DNA of 64,000 bases from Siphonodentalium dalli (Eukaryota > Mollusca > Scaphopoda > Gadilida > Siphonodentaliidae). Each line of letters starts with the position of its first letter. Position 1 is the first letter of the stretch. The notes beneath the pieces were generated by a model. It did not search any database and had not been told where the DNA came from. It was given only the letters and a program-made list of their open reading frames with translations. Shown piece after piece: positions 22,830 through 34,267 of this stretch. The stretch is from the NCBI GenBank assembly GCA_032622095.1, contig CP136067.1, positions 40,715,549 through 40,779,548 on the forward strand. Direction: 5' to 3'. The position numbers were made by a program, and so were the translations under genes.

Positions 22830-24010
22830 GATTTAGCGCAGAGGTTTTCGATTTATAACAAATGTTTGCAATTAATCAAATCAATTTGCAATTAAGACAG
22901 GGCTTTAACCGTATAAACATAAATCAGACATCTTCAACAGGTCTGGGTGAACTCCAATCGCTCTATAATAGCACCGTCAGGCTAAAATAGACCGATCGGT
23001 CATTGACAGCCAGAATGCATGTGTGATGAGCGGAGCAAATCTTTGCGATAAATCACAAAACGACTTTGTGAAAAATCACAAACACCTTTACGACAACTCC
23101 CAAACCTTTGTAATAAATTTCAAACATCTTTACGGTAACTCTCAATTAACTACTTGGTGATTATACTTTACAATTTATCGAAAACATGTTTGAGATTTAT
23201 CACAAAGGTTTGTAATTTATTGCAGATATATTGTGGCGTATTGGCACTAATGGGCTTGAGCCGAATAAGCAAAATAAATCAGACATCTTAAATAGGTCTG
23301 GATGAACCACCAATCAATCTATAATAGCACGGTCGGGCTAAAATAGACTGATCGGTTTTTCACAGCCAACATGCAAGGGGAGCAAACCAATACTTTAAAA
23401 AAAATTTAATTCTGATCTCCTTTGGAGATTATTTACTGAGAATATTTAAAATTAAAACAACTTTGTGATAAATCACAAAACAACTTTGCGAAAAATCACA
23501 AACACCTTTACGACAACTCCCAAACCTTTGTAATAAATTTCAAACATCTTTACGGTAACTCTCAATTAACTACTTGGTGATTATACTTTTCGATTTATCA
23601 CAAAGATGTTTGAGATTTATCACAATAGTCCGATCAGGTTAAAATAGACCAATCGTTCTTTCACAGCCAGCATGTATCTGGGATAAGGGGAGTCACTCTA
23701 AATGGTTATGTTATTATCGACCAACCAGTACTTTCATAGTTAAAACAACTTTGCGACAAATCAAAAACATATTTATGATAAATCGCCAACTACCGTACTT
23801 GGCGATTTATCACAAAAGTTTGCGATTAATCGTAATAATTGAATTATATTGTTATATGTGGGCACTAATGGGATTGAACCGTATAACCATTATCAATCAG
23901 ATATCTTAAACAGGTCTGGGTGAACCACTTACCGATTTATACTAGACTAAAATAAACCGATCGGTCTTTCACAGCCAGCATGCAAATGGGATAATGGGAG
24001 TCACTCTAAA
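22830..24010. repeat. ~440-bp tandem repeat, about 2.7 copies
   Basis: The block TCAGACATCTTCAACAGGTC..CTATAATAGCAC..AGACCGATCGGTC..CACAGCCAGCATGCA recurs near 22923, 23279 and 23913. The block CGACAACTCCCAAACCTTTG..TTACTTGGTGATTATACTTT occurs at about 23090 and 23510 (420 bp apart, nearly identical). Within it, TTTGTGATAAATCACAAA-like words recur every 20-30 bp in both orientations. Confidence 0.75.
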
Positions 24011-24589
24011 CTGTTTTATTGTTATCTCGATCTCAACCAGTACGTAAACAAAATTAATTCTGATTTCTTTTTGCAAGACACCAAATAATTATTTACTGAG
24101 AATATTCAAAATATACATACATGTATACAGATATTCAAACAAACAGATTCAAATTGTCAAGAAATTTAGACTTCCTACGATTACAACAGTGATCACTGTG
24201 CCATGAAGATCGATCAGTCTATTATAGCCCGATCAGGCTATTATAGTCCCAGAATTGGATCCGTATCTCCGAGATTATCCGTCATTCCATAATTATATCA
24301 CAACAATATCACAGCGTCATCCGGCGTTTCGATCAAGAATAGCAGACTCCGTAACTGGGCGATATGTCATGGAGACATGGTTCTCAAATCACGTTTCGAT
24401 GAAAATTGAAGAATACATGTATGATCCATCGTCCTTTGTATAGGTACTTGTACGTTGTAGCCAACAACTTGCGAGTGACTCATGAGTCATGGCTGATCTA
24501 TAACGTCATAATTCTGACTAATTGTATGTCTCGTAATACTAGTCACCAGTGGTTGTGGTGTGAAACTTACGTATCTCTCTTTTGAAATT
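24011..24589. other. Unassigned
   Basis: A tail of the preceding repeat (CTATTATAGCCCGATCAGGC near 24219) is visible. No gene was recognised. Confidence 0.4.
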
Positions 24590-25275
24590 CATAACAATGT
24601 CGTGCACGTCAAGTGTAATATCCCACTGCAATTAGTTATGTCAAAAGTCGCGCCGTTCGCGTCAGGGATGCCCAGAATGGGAAAGGGGTACCAAAATTGT
24701 TTTAAAATAATTTTAGCGCCGAATTCCACCAAATTGATGAACATTCTTTTGAGATCTTCTGCACGATACAATGGATCGTATTGTGTGATTTAAAGACGCC
24801 AAATTGGTATCGTTGCTATGAAAGATTTGGGGTGGGCGCGGTGGGTGGGTACTAAGTCTGACAAGAATTGATTTAGTCGCTGATTGCCAAGAAACGGATA
24901 CAAATTCATCCCCATGGTATGAGGTGTCTAATGTCGTGGCTAAAAGTTGTCAAATGTGGTGTCATTGGAGTCAGGGTGCACTGAAAGGGAGAGGGGGCAC
25001 CAACATTGATACACAATATTTTTAGCGCCAATTTCCACCAAATTGAAACATATTCTTATCCATGATATGAGGAATCTAATCGCGTGATTTTAAAGACGTC
25101 ATATAGGTGCTGCTTTGGTGAGAGATGGGGTGGGGTGGGGTGGTCATTAAATTTGATAAAAAAAAATTTAGTCGCGGATTAGCACCAAACTTACAAACAA
25201 TAATCTCCATGATACCAGGAGTCTAATTGTGTGGTTTGAAGATGTCAAACGTGTAACACTTTGAGAGCAAGGGTA
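24590..25275. repeat. ~148-bp degenerate satellite, about 4.5 copies
   Basis: A recurring phrase of the type GTGTGATTTAAAGACGCCAA appears near 24783, 24931, 25083 and 25228, with a trace near 24635. It is followed each time by a G-rich stretch, then TTTAGTCGCTGATTGCCA or TTTAGCGCCAATTTCCACCA, and CCATGATATGAGG..CTAAT. Spacing is 145-152 bp. Confidence 0.7.
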
Positions 25276-25319
25276 TTCTCTATTCCCACCAAATATCCAC
25301 AGAGGGTTTCACATCACTT

Positions 25320-25350
25320 TAACCTGGGCAACGCCGGATAACCCTGCTAG
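25320..25350 (+). mobile_element. Helitron-like 3' end after the 148-bp satellite
   Basis: ACCTGGGCAACGCCGG can fold through GGC/GCC and is followed by ATAACCCTG and CTAG (25347-25350), then T. This matches the Helitron hairpin-spacer-CTRR-T end. The satellite at 24590-25275 lies immediately inside the element, a layout reported for Helitron-like elements in molluscs and other invertebrates. The 5' end was not located. Confidence 0.5.
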
Positions 25351-25744
25351 TATCTTATATAACTTGTTATCTAAATAGTATATGTATACATAACTGTGAA
25401 ATACCATAATAATCTCACGAGTGAGATATCCCTTCGTGACGCCCATCAGCGATCCCACGGGTGTGATGTATGTAACATTTGGTATATCCAAACAAAAATG
25501 CATAATTTGTTTTCTAAAATAGTCTACAGTATGTGTTATACCTTCAACATTCGATAAACGATGTAGTATATTTATATATAACTATACATCGTTAGCATCA
25601 GACAATATTATCGTCGCATGTCTATATTTACACATTTCATGTGCGTTCGATCTTTCAATGTATGTCCAATGTATTTGTAAATATCCATGAACATCAAAAG
25701 TCTCTCATCAAATGGAGGCAATAAAGAATATATGTTTTGTGTTC
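25351..25744. other. Downstream region of the CIVM gene; no clear poly(A) signal
   Basis: This interval follows the stop codon of the minus-strand gene at 25745-26467. I found no canonical AATAAA on the minus strand within it, and no other gene. Confidence 0.4.
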
Positions 25745-26467
25745 TTACATAACGATACAAGGTGTGGTGACGGGACCAGCATCCATTTCAGGTACTCCGT
25801 TTCTGATACCGACTCCAAACTTAGCACCAGCACGTATAGCGAATGGTCCAGCTCTCGCTTCAGCGGCGTGAACACCGATACATGCTCCGGTATAGCCCCA
25901 CGAAACGCCAGTTTCGGCGTTAGCACCCGGCCCCTCGGCGTGGACTTTCAACGGTGTGTGCGTGATTCCAGCTTCAACTCTGCAAAGTGTTGTTTTAGCG
26001 ATCGCGTGTGCTCCAAGCTGAGCCATTCCGACACCTGCTGTCGCCACGGCCTCGCCTGCTACGACTCTGGTGCTCGCCTCTAAAACATCTTCCAATATCA
26101 TTACCTTGGCCCCTGCTTGGGCGCCGCATGCCACTGCGGTTGCTGACGCCCCGATTGGTGTAACGCTGGTTCCAGCACTGGCTTCTCCAGCGATGGCTCC
26201 CGCGTTTGCAGCTGCTACTTTCAGACCCATTAGTTCATTGGCATGAACTTCGCCACCAGCACCCACTGCACGTACACCAACAAGATTCTCTTTCACAAGG
26301 TCGGGGCGATTTCGTTTTATAAGAGTATCACCTACACGCAAAACTCCGACGTATCCTTTCACACCTACTACTATTTTGGGAGGCTTGGCTTTACACATGA
26401 CTTCGAATACCTCTGAAATGGAGATGGATGTGTTGTTTAATCTAACATGGCTCATTCGATTTTCCAT
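25745..26467 (-). CDS. Ala/Gly-rich 240-residue protein with C-terminal CaaX-like motif
   Basis: This is an uninterrupted single-exon frame of 240 codons with no repeat basis, and the strongest complete gene candidate here. Residues 1-65 are mixed, with PPKIVVGVKGYVGVLRVGDT and KRNRPDLVKENL. From about 66 to 225 the chain is built of loosely repeated Ala/Gly/Val stretches (AAANAGAIAGEAS, VAGEAVATAGVGMA, AAEARAGPFAIRAGAKFGVG). The end is GVPEMDAGPVTTPCIVM, and Cys237-Ile-Val-Met fits a CaaX box, which would predict farnesylation and membrane attachment. There is no signal peptide and no long transmembrane helix. Met1 and Met5 are both possible starts; Met1 is used as the longest. I do not recognise the family and assign no function. 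A shadow frame of 123 codons lies on the other strand. Confidence 0.7.
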   Translation of the reverse strand: MENRMSHVRLNNTSISISEVFEVMCKAKPPKIVVGVKGYVGVLRVGDTLIKRNRPDLVKENLVGVRAVGAGGEVHANELMGLKVAAANAGAIAGEASAGTSVTPIGASATAVACGAQAGAKVMILEDVLEASTRVVAGEAVATAGVGMAQLGAHAIAKTTLCRVEAGITHTPLKVHAEGPGANAETGVSWGYTGACIGVHAAEARAGPFAIRAGAKFGVGIRNGVPEMDAGPVTTPCIVM

Positions 26468-26479
26468 TTTGTAATGTGG

Positions 26480-26914
26480 ATGGATGTATAAGATGTTTTT
26501 TTTTACAAATACAGGAAATAATGTTATGCCGGCTTCATATGCTCTGACAAATACTTGTCATGGTCACAGCGACTTTCCAGATATTTTTCAATTTGTCTCA
26601 AATAAGTGAAACAAACGCTCTTTATTTCTACAATATCAGGAATAAACTTAATTAACACCGAACGCTCTGTTCTGTTCTATGCCTTGCAAATGGCTGCTTT
26701 TTGTTTGTGAACCACACACCGTGTTCACGGTTGTATTTTGATGACTTTAGTGCGTATTTCTGTGATATATAATGCTCGTAGAAGGCTAGTTCAATTACTT
26801 ATCGACCGATTTCGATACTGAGAACAAAATCAAACCGAATATTATTAGGTGTATTTTGGAGAGCAAATCGCCATATGGCTTTAAAGATGCACTTAGTTTA
26901 TACCAGAACACATT
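26480..26914. other. Region between CIVM gene and minisatellite; shared block flank
   Basis: 26740-26914 (ATGCTCGTAGAAGGCTAGTTC, ATTATTAGGTGTATTTTG, CGCCATATGGCTTTAAA) recurs before each of the following minisatellite blocks, at about 27247-27387 and 28035-28210. 26612-26640 carries AACGCTCTTTAT. Confidence 0.6.
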
Positions 26915-27235
26915 TATAACGGGTCCATTAATAGGCTGTTTGATAGCGAGTCCATTAATAGACTGTTTGATAGCGGGTCCATTGGTAGGCTGTTTTATAA
27001 CGGCCCCATTAATAGTCTGTTTTATAACGGGCACATACAGAGGTTGTTTTATAACGGGTCCATTAATAGGCTGTTTGATAGCGGGTCCATTAAAATGCTG
27101 TTTAATAGCGGGTCCATTAGTAGGCTGTTTTATAACGGGCCCATTAATAGGCTGTTTTATAACGGGCACATAAAGAGGTTGTTTTATAACGGGCCCATTA
27201 ATAGGCTCTTTGATAGCGGGTCCACTAATAAGCTG
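26915..27235. repeat. 27-bp minisatellite, block A (~12 copies)
   Basis: The unit is GGTCCATTAATAGGCTGTTT plus GATAGCG, with a common TATAACG variant. On the minus strand it reads as a nine-residue repeat, INGPAIKQP. Because 27 is a multiple of three, several frames on both strands are open. Confidence 0.9.
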
Positions 27236-27387
27236 ATTTGATTACTTTAATGCGTATTCATGTGATATATAATGATCGTAGAAGGGTAGTTCAATTATTT
27301 ATTGACCGATTATTATTAGGTGTATTTTGAAGAGCAAATCGCCATATGGCTTTAAATATGCACTTGGTTTATACCAGGACACATTTA

Positions 27388-28034
27388 TAACGGGTCCATT
27401 AATAGCCTGTTTGATAGCGGGTCCATTAATAGGTTGTTTGATGGTGGGTCCATTAATATGCTGTTTGATAACGGGTCCATTAACAAGCTGTTTTATAACG
27501 GGTCCATTAATATGCTGTTTGATAGCGGATCCATTAAAATGCTGTTTGATAGCGGGTCCATTAATAGGTTGTTTGGTAGCGAGTCCATTAATAAGCTGTT
27601 TGATAGTGGGTCCATTAATATGCTGTTTTATAACTGGTCCATTAATATGGTGTTTGGTAGCGAGTCCAATACTAAGCTGTTTGATAGTGGGTCCATTAAT
27701 ATGCTGTTTTATAACTGGTCCATTAATATGGTGTTTGGTAGCGGGTCCATAAATATGCTGTTTGATAGCGGACCCATTAATAAGCTGTCTGATAGCGGAC
27801 CCATCAATAAGCTGTTTGAAAGCGGGTCCATTGATATGCTGTTTTATAACGGGTCCATTAATAAATTGCTTTATAACGAATCCATTAATATGCTGTTTAA
27901 TAGCGGGTCCATTAGTAGGATATTTTATAACGGGCCCATTAATAGGCTGTTTTATAACGGGCACATAAAGAGGTTGTTTTATAACGGGCACATTAATAGG
28001 CTCTTTGATAGCGGGTCCACTAATAAGCTGATTT
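27388..28034. repeat. 27-bp minisatellite, block B (~24 copies)
   Basis: Same unit as block A with the same conserved left flank. The right end (GGGCACATAAAGAGGTTG..CTCTTTGATAGCGGGTCCACTA) is nearly identical to the end of block A, so the blocks are units of a higher-order duplication with different copy numbers. Confidence 0.9.
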
Positions 28035-28085
28035 GATTACTTTAATGCGTATGTATGTGATATATAATGCTCGTAGAAGGATAGT

Positions 28086-29273
28086 TCAATTATTTATCGA
28101 CCGATTTCGATACCGATAAAAAATAAAACCGATTATTATTAGGTGTATTTTGAAGCGCAAATCGCCATATGGCTTTAAAGATGCACTTAGTTTATACCAG
28201 AACACATTTATAACGGGTCCATTAATAGGCTGTTTGATAGCAGGTCCATTAATAGGTTGTTTGATGGCGGGTACATTAATAAGCTGTTTGGTAGCGAGTC
28301 CTTTAATAAGCTGTTTGATAGCGGGTCCATTTATAGGCTGTTTGGTAGCGAGTCCATTAATAAGCTGTTTGATAGCGGGTCCATTAATATGCTGTTTGGT
28401 AGCGGATCCATTAAAAGGCTGTTTGATAGCGGGTACAGTAATAAGCTGTTTGGTAGCGAGTCCATTAATAAGCTGTTTGATAGCGGGTCCATTTATAGGC
28501 TGTTTGGTAGCGAGTCCATTAATAAGCTGTTTGATAGCGGGTCCATTAATAAGCTGTTTTATAACTGGTCCATTAATATGTTGTTTGGTAGCGGGTCCAT
28601 AAATATGCTGTTTGATAGCGGACCCATTAATAAGCCGTCTGATAGCGGGTCCATTATTATGCTGTTTTATAACTGGTCCATTAATAAGTTGTTTTATAAC
28701 GAGTCCATTAATAGGTTGTTTGATAGCGTGTCTATTAATATGCTGTTTGGTAGCATGTCCATTAATAAGCTGTTTTACAACGGGTCCATTAATAGGATGT
28801 TTGATAGGGGGTCCATTAATAAGCTGTTTTATAAAGGGCCCATTGATATGCTGTTTGACAGCGGGTTCATTAATAGGCTGTTTGATATCGGGTCCATTAA
28901 TAAGCTGTTTTATAACCGGTCCATTAATAGGCTGTTTGGTTGCGGGTCCATCAATATGATGTTTGATAGCGGGCCCATTAATAAGCTGTTTGATAGCGGG
29001 TCCATTAATAGGCTGTTTTATAACGGGTCCATTAATAAGTTGTTTTATAACGAATCCATTAATAGGCTGTTTGATAGCGGGTCGATTAATAAGCTGTTTT
29101 TGTAGCATGTCCATTAATAAGCTGTTTATAACGGGTCCATTAATAGGCTGTTTGATAGGGGTTCCATTAATAAGATGTTTTATAAAGGGTCCATTAATAG
29201 GCTGTTCGACAGCGGGTCCATTCATAGGCTGTTTAATATTAGTTGACATAGCCTCAGTGCGACAAGACGACAT
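28086..29273 (-). other. 395-codon nonapeptide-repeat open frame of uncertain coding status
   Basis: The frame begins in unique sequence (MSSCRTEAMSTN) and runs through about 38 copies of a nonapeptide like NGPAIKQPI. It leaves the repeat into a unique tail (VFWYKLSASLKPYGDL, IHLIIIGFIFYRYRNRSINN) before the stop. The same tail follows the other two blocks. There is no signal peptide. In favour: start and tail in unique DNA with the repeat frame kept across all copies. Against: a 27-bp period keeps other frames open too, and plus-strand frames of 282 and 200 codons exist over the same repeats. Confidence 0.25.
28211..29246. repeat. 27-bp minisatellite, block C (~38 copies)
   Basis: This is the longest block. 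Variants alternate between GATAGCG, GGTAGCG, TATAACG and rarer forms, in a mosaic that suggests local unequal exchange. It ends at 29246 in unique sequence. Confidence 0.9.
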
Positions 29274-29274
29274 T

Positions 29275-29946
29275 TTAACGAAAGATTGTCTGACCAGTTT
29301 GGCGTTGTCTGCGACACGAATTATGTTGATTACAAGTACTGTTCAGATTTGTTTTTCTTCATAAGCTGAACATTGGGTTAGGAAATTTTGTCGAATATAG
29401 TGTCAAATCGGACAGGGCGTCTTTAATCTAACCCCACTTACATCGAATCCAATCAGAGAATGTATAGTTGATCTAATTCTCACAAATCATATTTTGTTTT
29501 TCATTCAGCAACCAGCGAACTCAACTCATTTTGAACCGGAAGTTCATCTTGTTTTATATTTAAAAATTATTTATCCATTTATTAAAATTGACCACCACCA
29601 GCTGATTTCACTACCAACACGTTGTTATTCATTAATGGATTACTAGCATGAGTTTCTGATGTCCTGTTTAATTAAAAGTTACCAATAATTTGTTATATGT
29701 TAATATACCAATAATCTTATTTTGGAGGGCGTTATGGTTTATTTAAGGCCCTCCAGGATGTGACCGCTAATATGTCATAAGGCTGTAAATCATTCCAGGA
29801 TGGCCGTTAATACGCAATGAGGCCCGACAAGACCATGTATATGTATATATGGTCATGTTATCGGAGAGGATTTATCTTGCCACCCGTATTGATTCTACAA
29901 GTTTCAAACGTCTAACCTTTATGTCCCATGTGTCAGTTTATATATA
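29275..29946. other. Unassigned
   Basis: Two short related phrases about 60 bp apart (CTCCAGGATGTGACCGCTAA.., 29750, and TTCCAGGATGGCCGTTAA.., 29796) suggest a small degenerate repeat. No gene was recognised. Confidence 0.4.
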
Positions 29947-30376
29947 CTAGCAGGTTAGTCCGCCACTGGCGGAAATCGTCAGAAACATGACAATTGAAAC
30001 ATGACAATTTTTAATTGTTTTAATTAATTATTTTAATTAATTTTTTTAATTAATTTTTTAATTTAATTTTTTAATTTAATTTTTTGTTTTTCAATAAGTT
30101 AATTGTGCCTTTTTAATTTACTGGCAATATGACCCGATTTGACCTTGAATTGATCATTTAAATTTTTTTAATTTACTGCTTTAATTTTTTGTTTTTCAAT
30201 GAGTTAATTGTGCTTTTTTTATTTGGTAATTTAATTTTTGTTTTTCAATTTGACCCGATTTGACCTTGAATATATATTTTTCAAGGTCGAGGTCAGGTCG
30301 AGGTCACAATTTAACCCGTCCATGACACTTCCCGTGGGTAGCAAGTTTGAGCTCAATCGGTTCGAGTCTATAAAGG

Positions 30377-30422
<46 letters not shown>

Positions 30423-31026
30423 TTGGTGGGTACCCGTTTCAAGGTGAAGATCACATCGGGCGGAAAAACTGACCAGATGAAAATGTCCCCCGTTCCTAGG
30501 AAGCCCTAAGTACCTTAATAATAACACAGAATCGAGTTCCATTTCGAGCGATATATAACGTAAACAAAAGCCGTCCCCCGTTCCTAGGAAGCCCGAATTA
30601 CGTAAAAATCACCGTATGCGAAAGCCAAAGAATCACACAGAAGCGAGTTCCATTTCAAGCGATAGATATCGTAAACAAAAGTCATCCCCCATTCCTAGGA
30701 TGCCCTAAGTACGTAAGAATCACCGTATGCGAAAGCCGAAGGGAATAAAGAGCGTTAACCGGTTAACGAACCCAAATATGGAAGATATAAGCAAAGACAC
30801 TGCGTATACGAACACTCTTTAACTATCAACGCGATTAACCCCGAAGTGCCGTTTTTGTGACTGAGAGTGGAGAACGGGTGATCTGAACTTCTCCAAAATG
30901 CCGCGACGACCATTCCCGTGGGTTTTTACCCTTAGATGGGAAGTTTGGTCTCGATCGGTGTAGCCGTTTTTGATTCTATAAAGGACAAACACATATATTT
31001 ACGGAAGTCTCAAAATATATAATAGA
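29947..31026 (-). mobile_element. Helitron-like element 1 of a head-to-tail series
   Basis: On the minus strand the element starts TCTATTATATATTTTGAG (from 31026) and ends with the perfect hairpin CCGCCAGTGGCGG (29972-29960), nine bases, CTAG (29950-29947), then T. A 5' TC start, a 3' hairpin plus CTRR and a flanking T are the Helitron hallmarks. It carries no RepHel coding sequence. Inside are an ATAT run (about 30384-30420) next to CGATTCTATAAAGGACACAC-like sequence and three ~90-bp copies of a CCCCCGTTCCTAGGAAGCCC block (30487-30730). Confidence 0.6.
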
Positions 31027-33233
31027 CTAGCAGATTAGCCCGCCACTGGCGTGGTTGGTCAGAAACATGACATTTTTAAAATTATTTTGTTTTTATTTAT
31101 TTTGTTTTTGGAATTTTTTAATATTAATTTAATGTTTTTTAAAATGAATTTTTTTGTTTCTGGCGGAAAAATTGACCCGATGAAATCCCCCCTTCCTATG
31201 AACGACAGACAACGCATTGTTTGTTTTTCAATGAGATAATTCATGGTACCCGTCCTAAACATCTATAGTAGATTGGCAGATTCCAGTAGCTTTATAACGG
31301 TATATCTGGGGAGAAATCTGATGCTATATTCGTGATTGTCTGGGATGATTTCGGTATATACCGAATGTATGTTCTGTAAAAACAAAGCGCGCCATCCGTA
31401 CTCGCAGGGTTGGTCAGAAACATGACAATTTTTAAATTATTTATTTTTTTACGGGCTCGCCAATACGACAACGGCGACCACCTGGTCAAACTACACTCAC
31501 GTACCAAGTTTCGTCCCGATCATTCGAGGTGTTGGTATCTGATGCAAAAGACGAAATTGTGAGATTTGGTTTGTAACCGGGATTTCTGAGAAGCATTATG
31601 CATATATCCACACTAACTACCCCCCCCCCCCCTAAGCCCTGACCTAAGTGTCATACATACGATAACAATGATGTTGTAAGAGTACTATGGCAGCCAATAA
31701 ATCTCCCCGCATAGGAAACCACTCAATGTTCCCGTATATCTCTCTGCAGATACTAATAACGTTGAATGGTAAACAGACGCTCTTTATAGCGATGCGTCAA
31801 AAACAAACGCTCATTAAATAATCACTTGATTAACCACCGCAGTGCCGTTTTTTGTGACTGAGATGGAGAACGGGTGCTCTGAGCTTCTCCAAAACGCCGC
31901 GACGACGATTCCCGTGGGATTTTACCCTTAGATAGGAAGTTTGGTCCCGATCGGTCAACCCGTTTTCGATTCTATGAAGCACACATATATATACGGAAGT
32001 CTCAAAATATATAGTACAGATTGGCAGATTCCAGTAGCTTTAGAACGGTATATCTGGGTTGAAATCTGATGCTATATTCGTGATTATCTGGGATGTGACT
32101 GAGATTGGAGAACAGGTGCTCTGAGCTTCTCCAAAACACCGCGACGACGATTCCCGTGGGATTTTACCTTTAGATAGGAAGTTTGGTCCCGATCGGTCAA
32201 CCCGTTTTCGATTCTATGAAGTACACATATATATTGTTTCTGGCGGAAAAATTTACCCGATGAAATCCCCCCCCTTCCTAGGAACGACAGACAACGCATT
32301 CTTTATTTAACTTTTTTTTAACCTCCCCGTACCCATCCTAATGTCGTTAAATCTCTCTGCATAATATTTCGAGCGATAACATTGCATTGAATTGAAAACA
32401 AACACTTCCCGTCGTGAAATCTCTCTACGATAACATTGCATTGAATTGAAAACAAACGCTTCCCGTCGGGAAATCTCTCTGCACAATATTTCGAGTCTGC
32501 CGTACCCGTCCTAATGTCGTGAATCTCTCTGCATTGAATTGAAAACAAACGCTTCCCGTCGTGAAATCTCTCTGCATAATATTTCGAGCGACAGGCTACA
32601 GACTCCCGTCATACAGATAAGTAGATAGCGAAAACGACGCTCTTTATATAGACACTGCGGAAAACGAACGCTCTTTATATATCAACGCTATTAACCCCGA
32701 AGTGCCGATTGCGGTGATTTTGATGATTGGGAAGGGAGAAACGGTGCTCTGAGCTTCTCCAAAACGCGATCACGGCGGTGTCCGTGGGATTTTCCACTGG
32801 CGGCAATCGTCAGAAACATGACAATTTTTTTAATTAATTAATTTTTTTGTTTTTCAATGAGTTAATGATGAGCCCGACGTTGTCCGGGCTATTCAAAAAC
32901 CAAATTTCAAGTCGATAGCTCCACCCGTTTATAAGATCTGGTCTGCGCACGCGCGAAGCTGGCGTCGCACGAACTCGAACGCTCTTTATATCGATGCGTC
33001 AAAAACAAACGCTCATTAAATTATCACTTGATTAACCACCGCAGTGCCGTTTTTTGTGACTGAGATTGGAGAACGGGTGCCCTGAGCTTCTCCAAAACGC
33101 GATCACGGCGGTGTCGGTGGGATTTTACACTTACATACGAAATTTGAGCTCAATCTGTACACGCGTTTTCGATTCTATGAAGTACACACATATATACTCA
33201 CATATATACGGGAGTCTCAAAATATATAGTAGA
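31027..33233 (-). mobile_element. Helitron-like element 2 (2.2 kb, internally rearranged)
   Basis: The minus-strand start TCTACTATATATTTTGAG lies at 33233 and the end is CGCCAGTGGCG, spacer, CTAG at 31030-31027. The interior repeats the conserved 5' part (GTGACTGAGATTGGAGAACG, then CTGAGCTTCTCCAAAACG) near 31855, 32095 and 33055. It has decayed start-like sites near 31265 and 32015, a 32340-32600 mosaic of AAATCTCTCTGCATAATATT units, and opposite-strand sequence related to the 11786-12009 fragment. It probably contains several collapsed copies. Confidence 0.5.
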
Positions 33234-34267
33234 CTAGCAGGTTAGCCCGCCACTGGCGGCATTGGTCCCATGGCTTTGGTCGATCCATTAATTTTAGTTT
33301 TAGGTAACCCCGTACAGGACCGGGCTACTCAAAAACCAAATTTCAAGTTGATAGCTCCACCCGTTTCCGAGATCTGATCTGCGCATGCGCGAAGCTGGCG
33401 TCGCACGGGCTCGGCGACCCGATAAAATTCGTATCCGGGGCAAGATACATTCACATACCAAATTTCAAGTCGATAGCTCCACCCGTTTCCGATATCTCGT
33501 CTGCGCATGCGCTGCACTGGCGTCTCACGGGCTCGCCAATACGACAGCGACGACCACCTGGTCAAACTACACTCACGTACCAAATTTCGTCCCGATCGGT
33601 CGAGAAGATGGTATCTGATGCAAAAAACGAAATTGTGAGTGTTGGTCAATAGTCCCCGTCGTGAACCCCATCATCGCAAAGAGCGGACAGTCATTTAATC
33701 CCGTCGTGAACCTCCATCACCAACGCGACGTAAACATGTGTTGCGTTCTAAAAATAGGAAAGCACTTTCTCTCTGCATAATAAATTTCGATCGATAACGT
33801 TTGCGTAAATACGAAATTGTGAGTGTTGGTTTGTAACCGGGATTTCTGAGAAGCATTATGCCTATAACTACCCCCCCCTAAGCCCTGACCTAAGTGTCAT
33901 ACATACTATAACAATGATGTTGTAAGAGTACTATGGCATCCAATAAATCTCCCCGCATAGGAAAGCACTCAATGTTCCCGTATAACTCTGCAGATGCTAA
34001 TAACGTTGAATGGGAAACAGACGCTCTTTATAGCGATGCGTCAAAAACAAACGCTCATTAAATAACCACTTGATTAACCCACGCCGTGCTTTTGCGGTGA
34101 TTTGGGAGTGGATAAAGGGTGCGCAGAGCTTCTCCAAAACGCGACAACTACGGTGTTCGTGGGTTTTTACACTTATATACGTAATTTGAGCTCGATGGGT
34201 GCAGTCGTTTTCGATTCTATAAAGTACACGCACACATATACGGAAGTCTCAAAATATATAGTATAGA
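33234..34267 (-). mobile_element. Helitron-like element 3
   Basis: It starts TCTATACTATATATTTTGAG at 34267 on the minus strand and ends CCGCCAGTGGCGG (33259-33247), nine bases, CTAG (33237-33234), directly followed by the TC start of the next element. The length is 1034 bp, with no coding capacity. 33310-33640 carries GAGATCTGATCTGCGCATGC repeats also present in the fragment at 11786-12009. Confidence 0.6.

Noticed and set aside
25712-26083. 123-codon plus-strand frame opposite the CIVM gene
   Set aside because: It is antisense to the better-supported 240-codon frame, with Ser/Cys/Arg composition typical of a shadow.
27434-29105. Plus-strand frames of 200 and 282 codons (GSINKLF / CLIAGPLI repeats)
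   Set aside because: They arise from the 27-bp period, which leaves frames open on both strands; they have no unique start or tail comparable to the minus-strand frame.
26915-29246. CRISPR-like array of regularly spaced repeats
   Set aside because: Repeats are directly adjacent with no unique spacers, and the DNA is eukaryotic.
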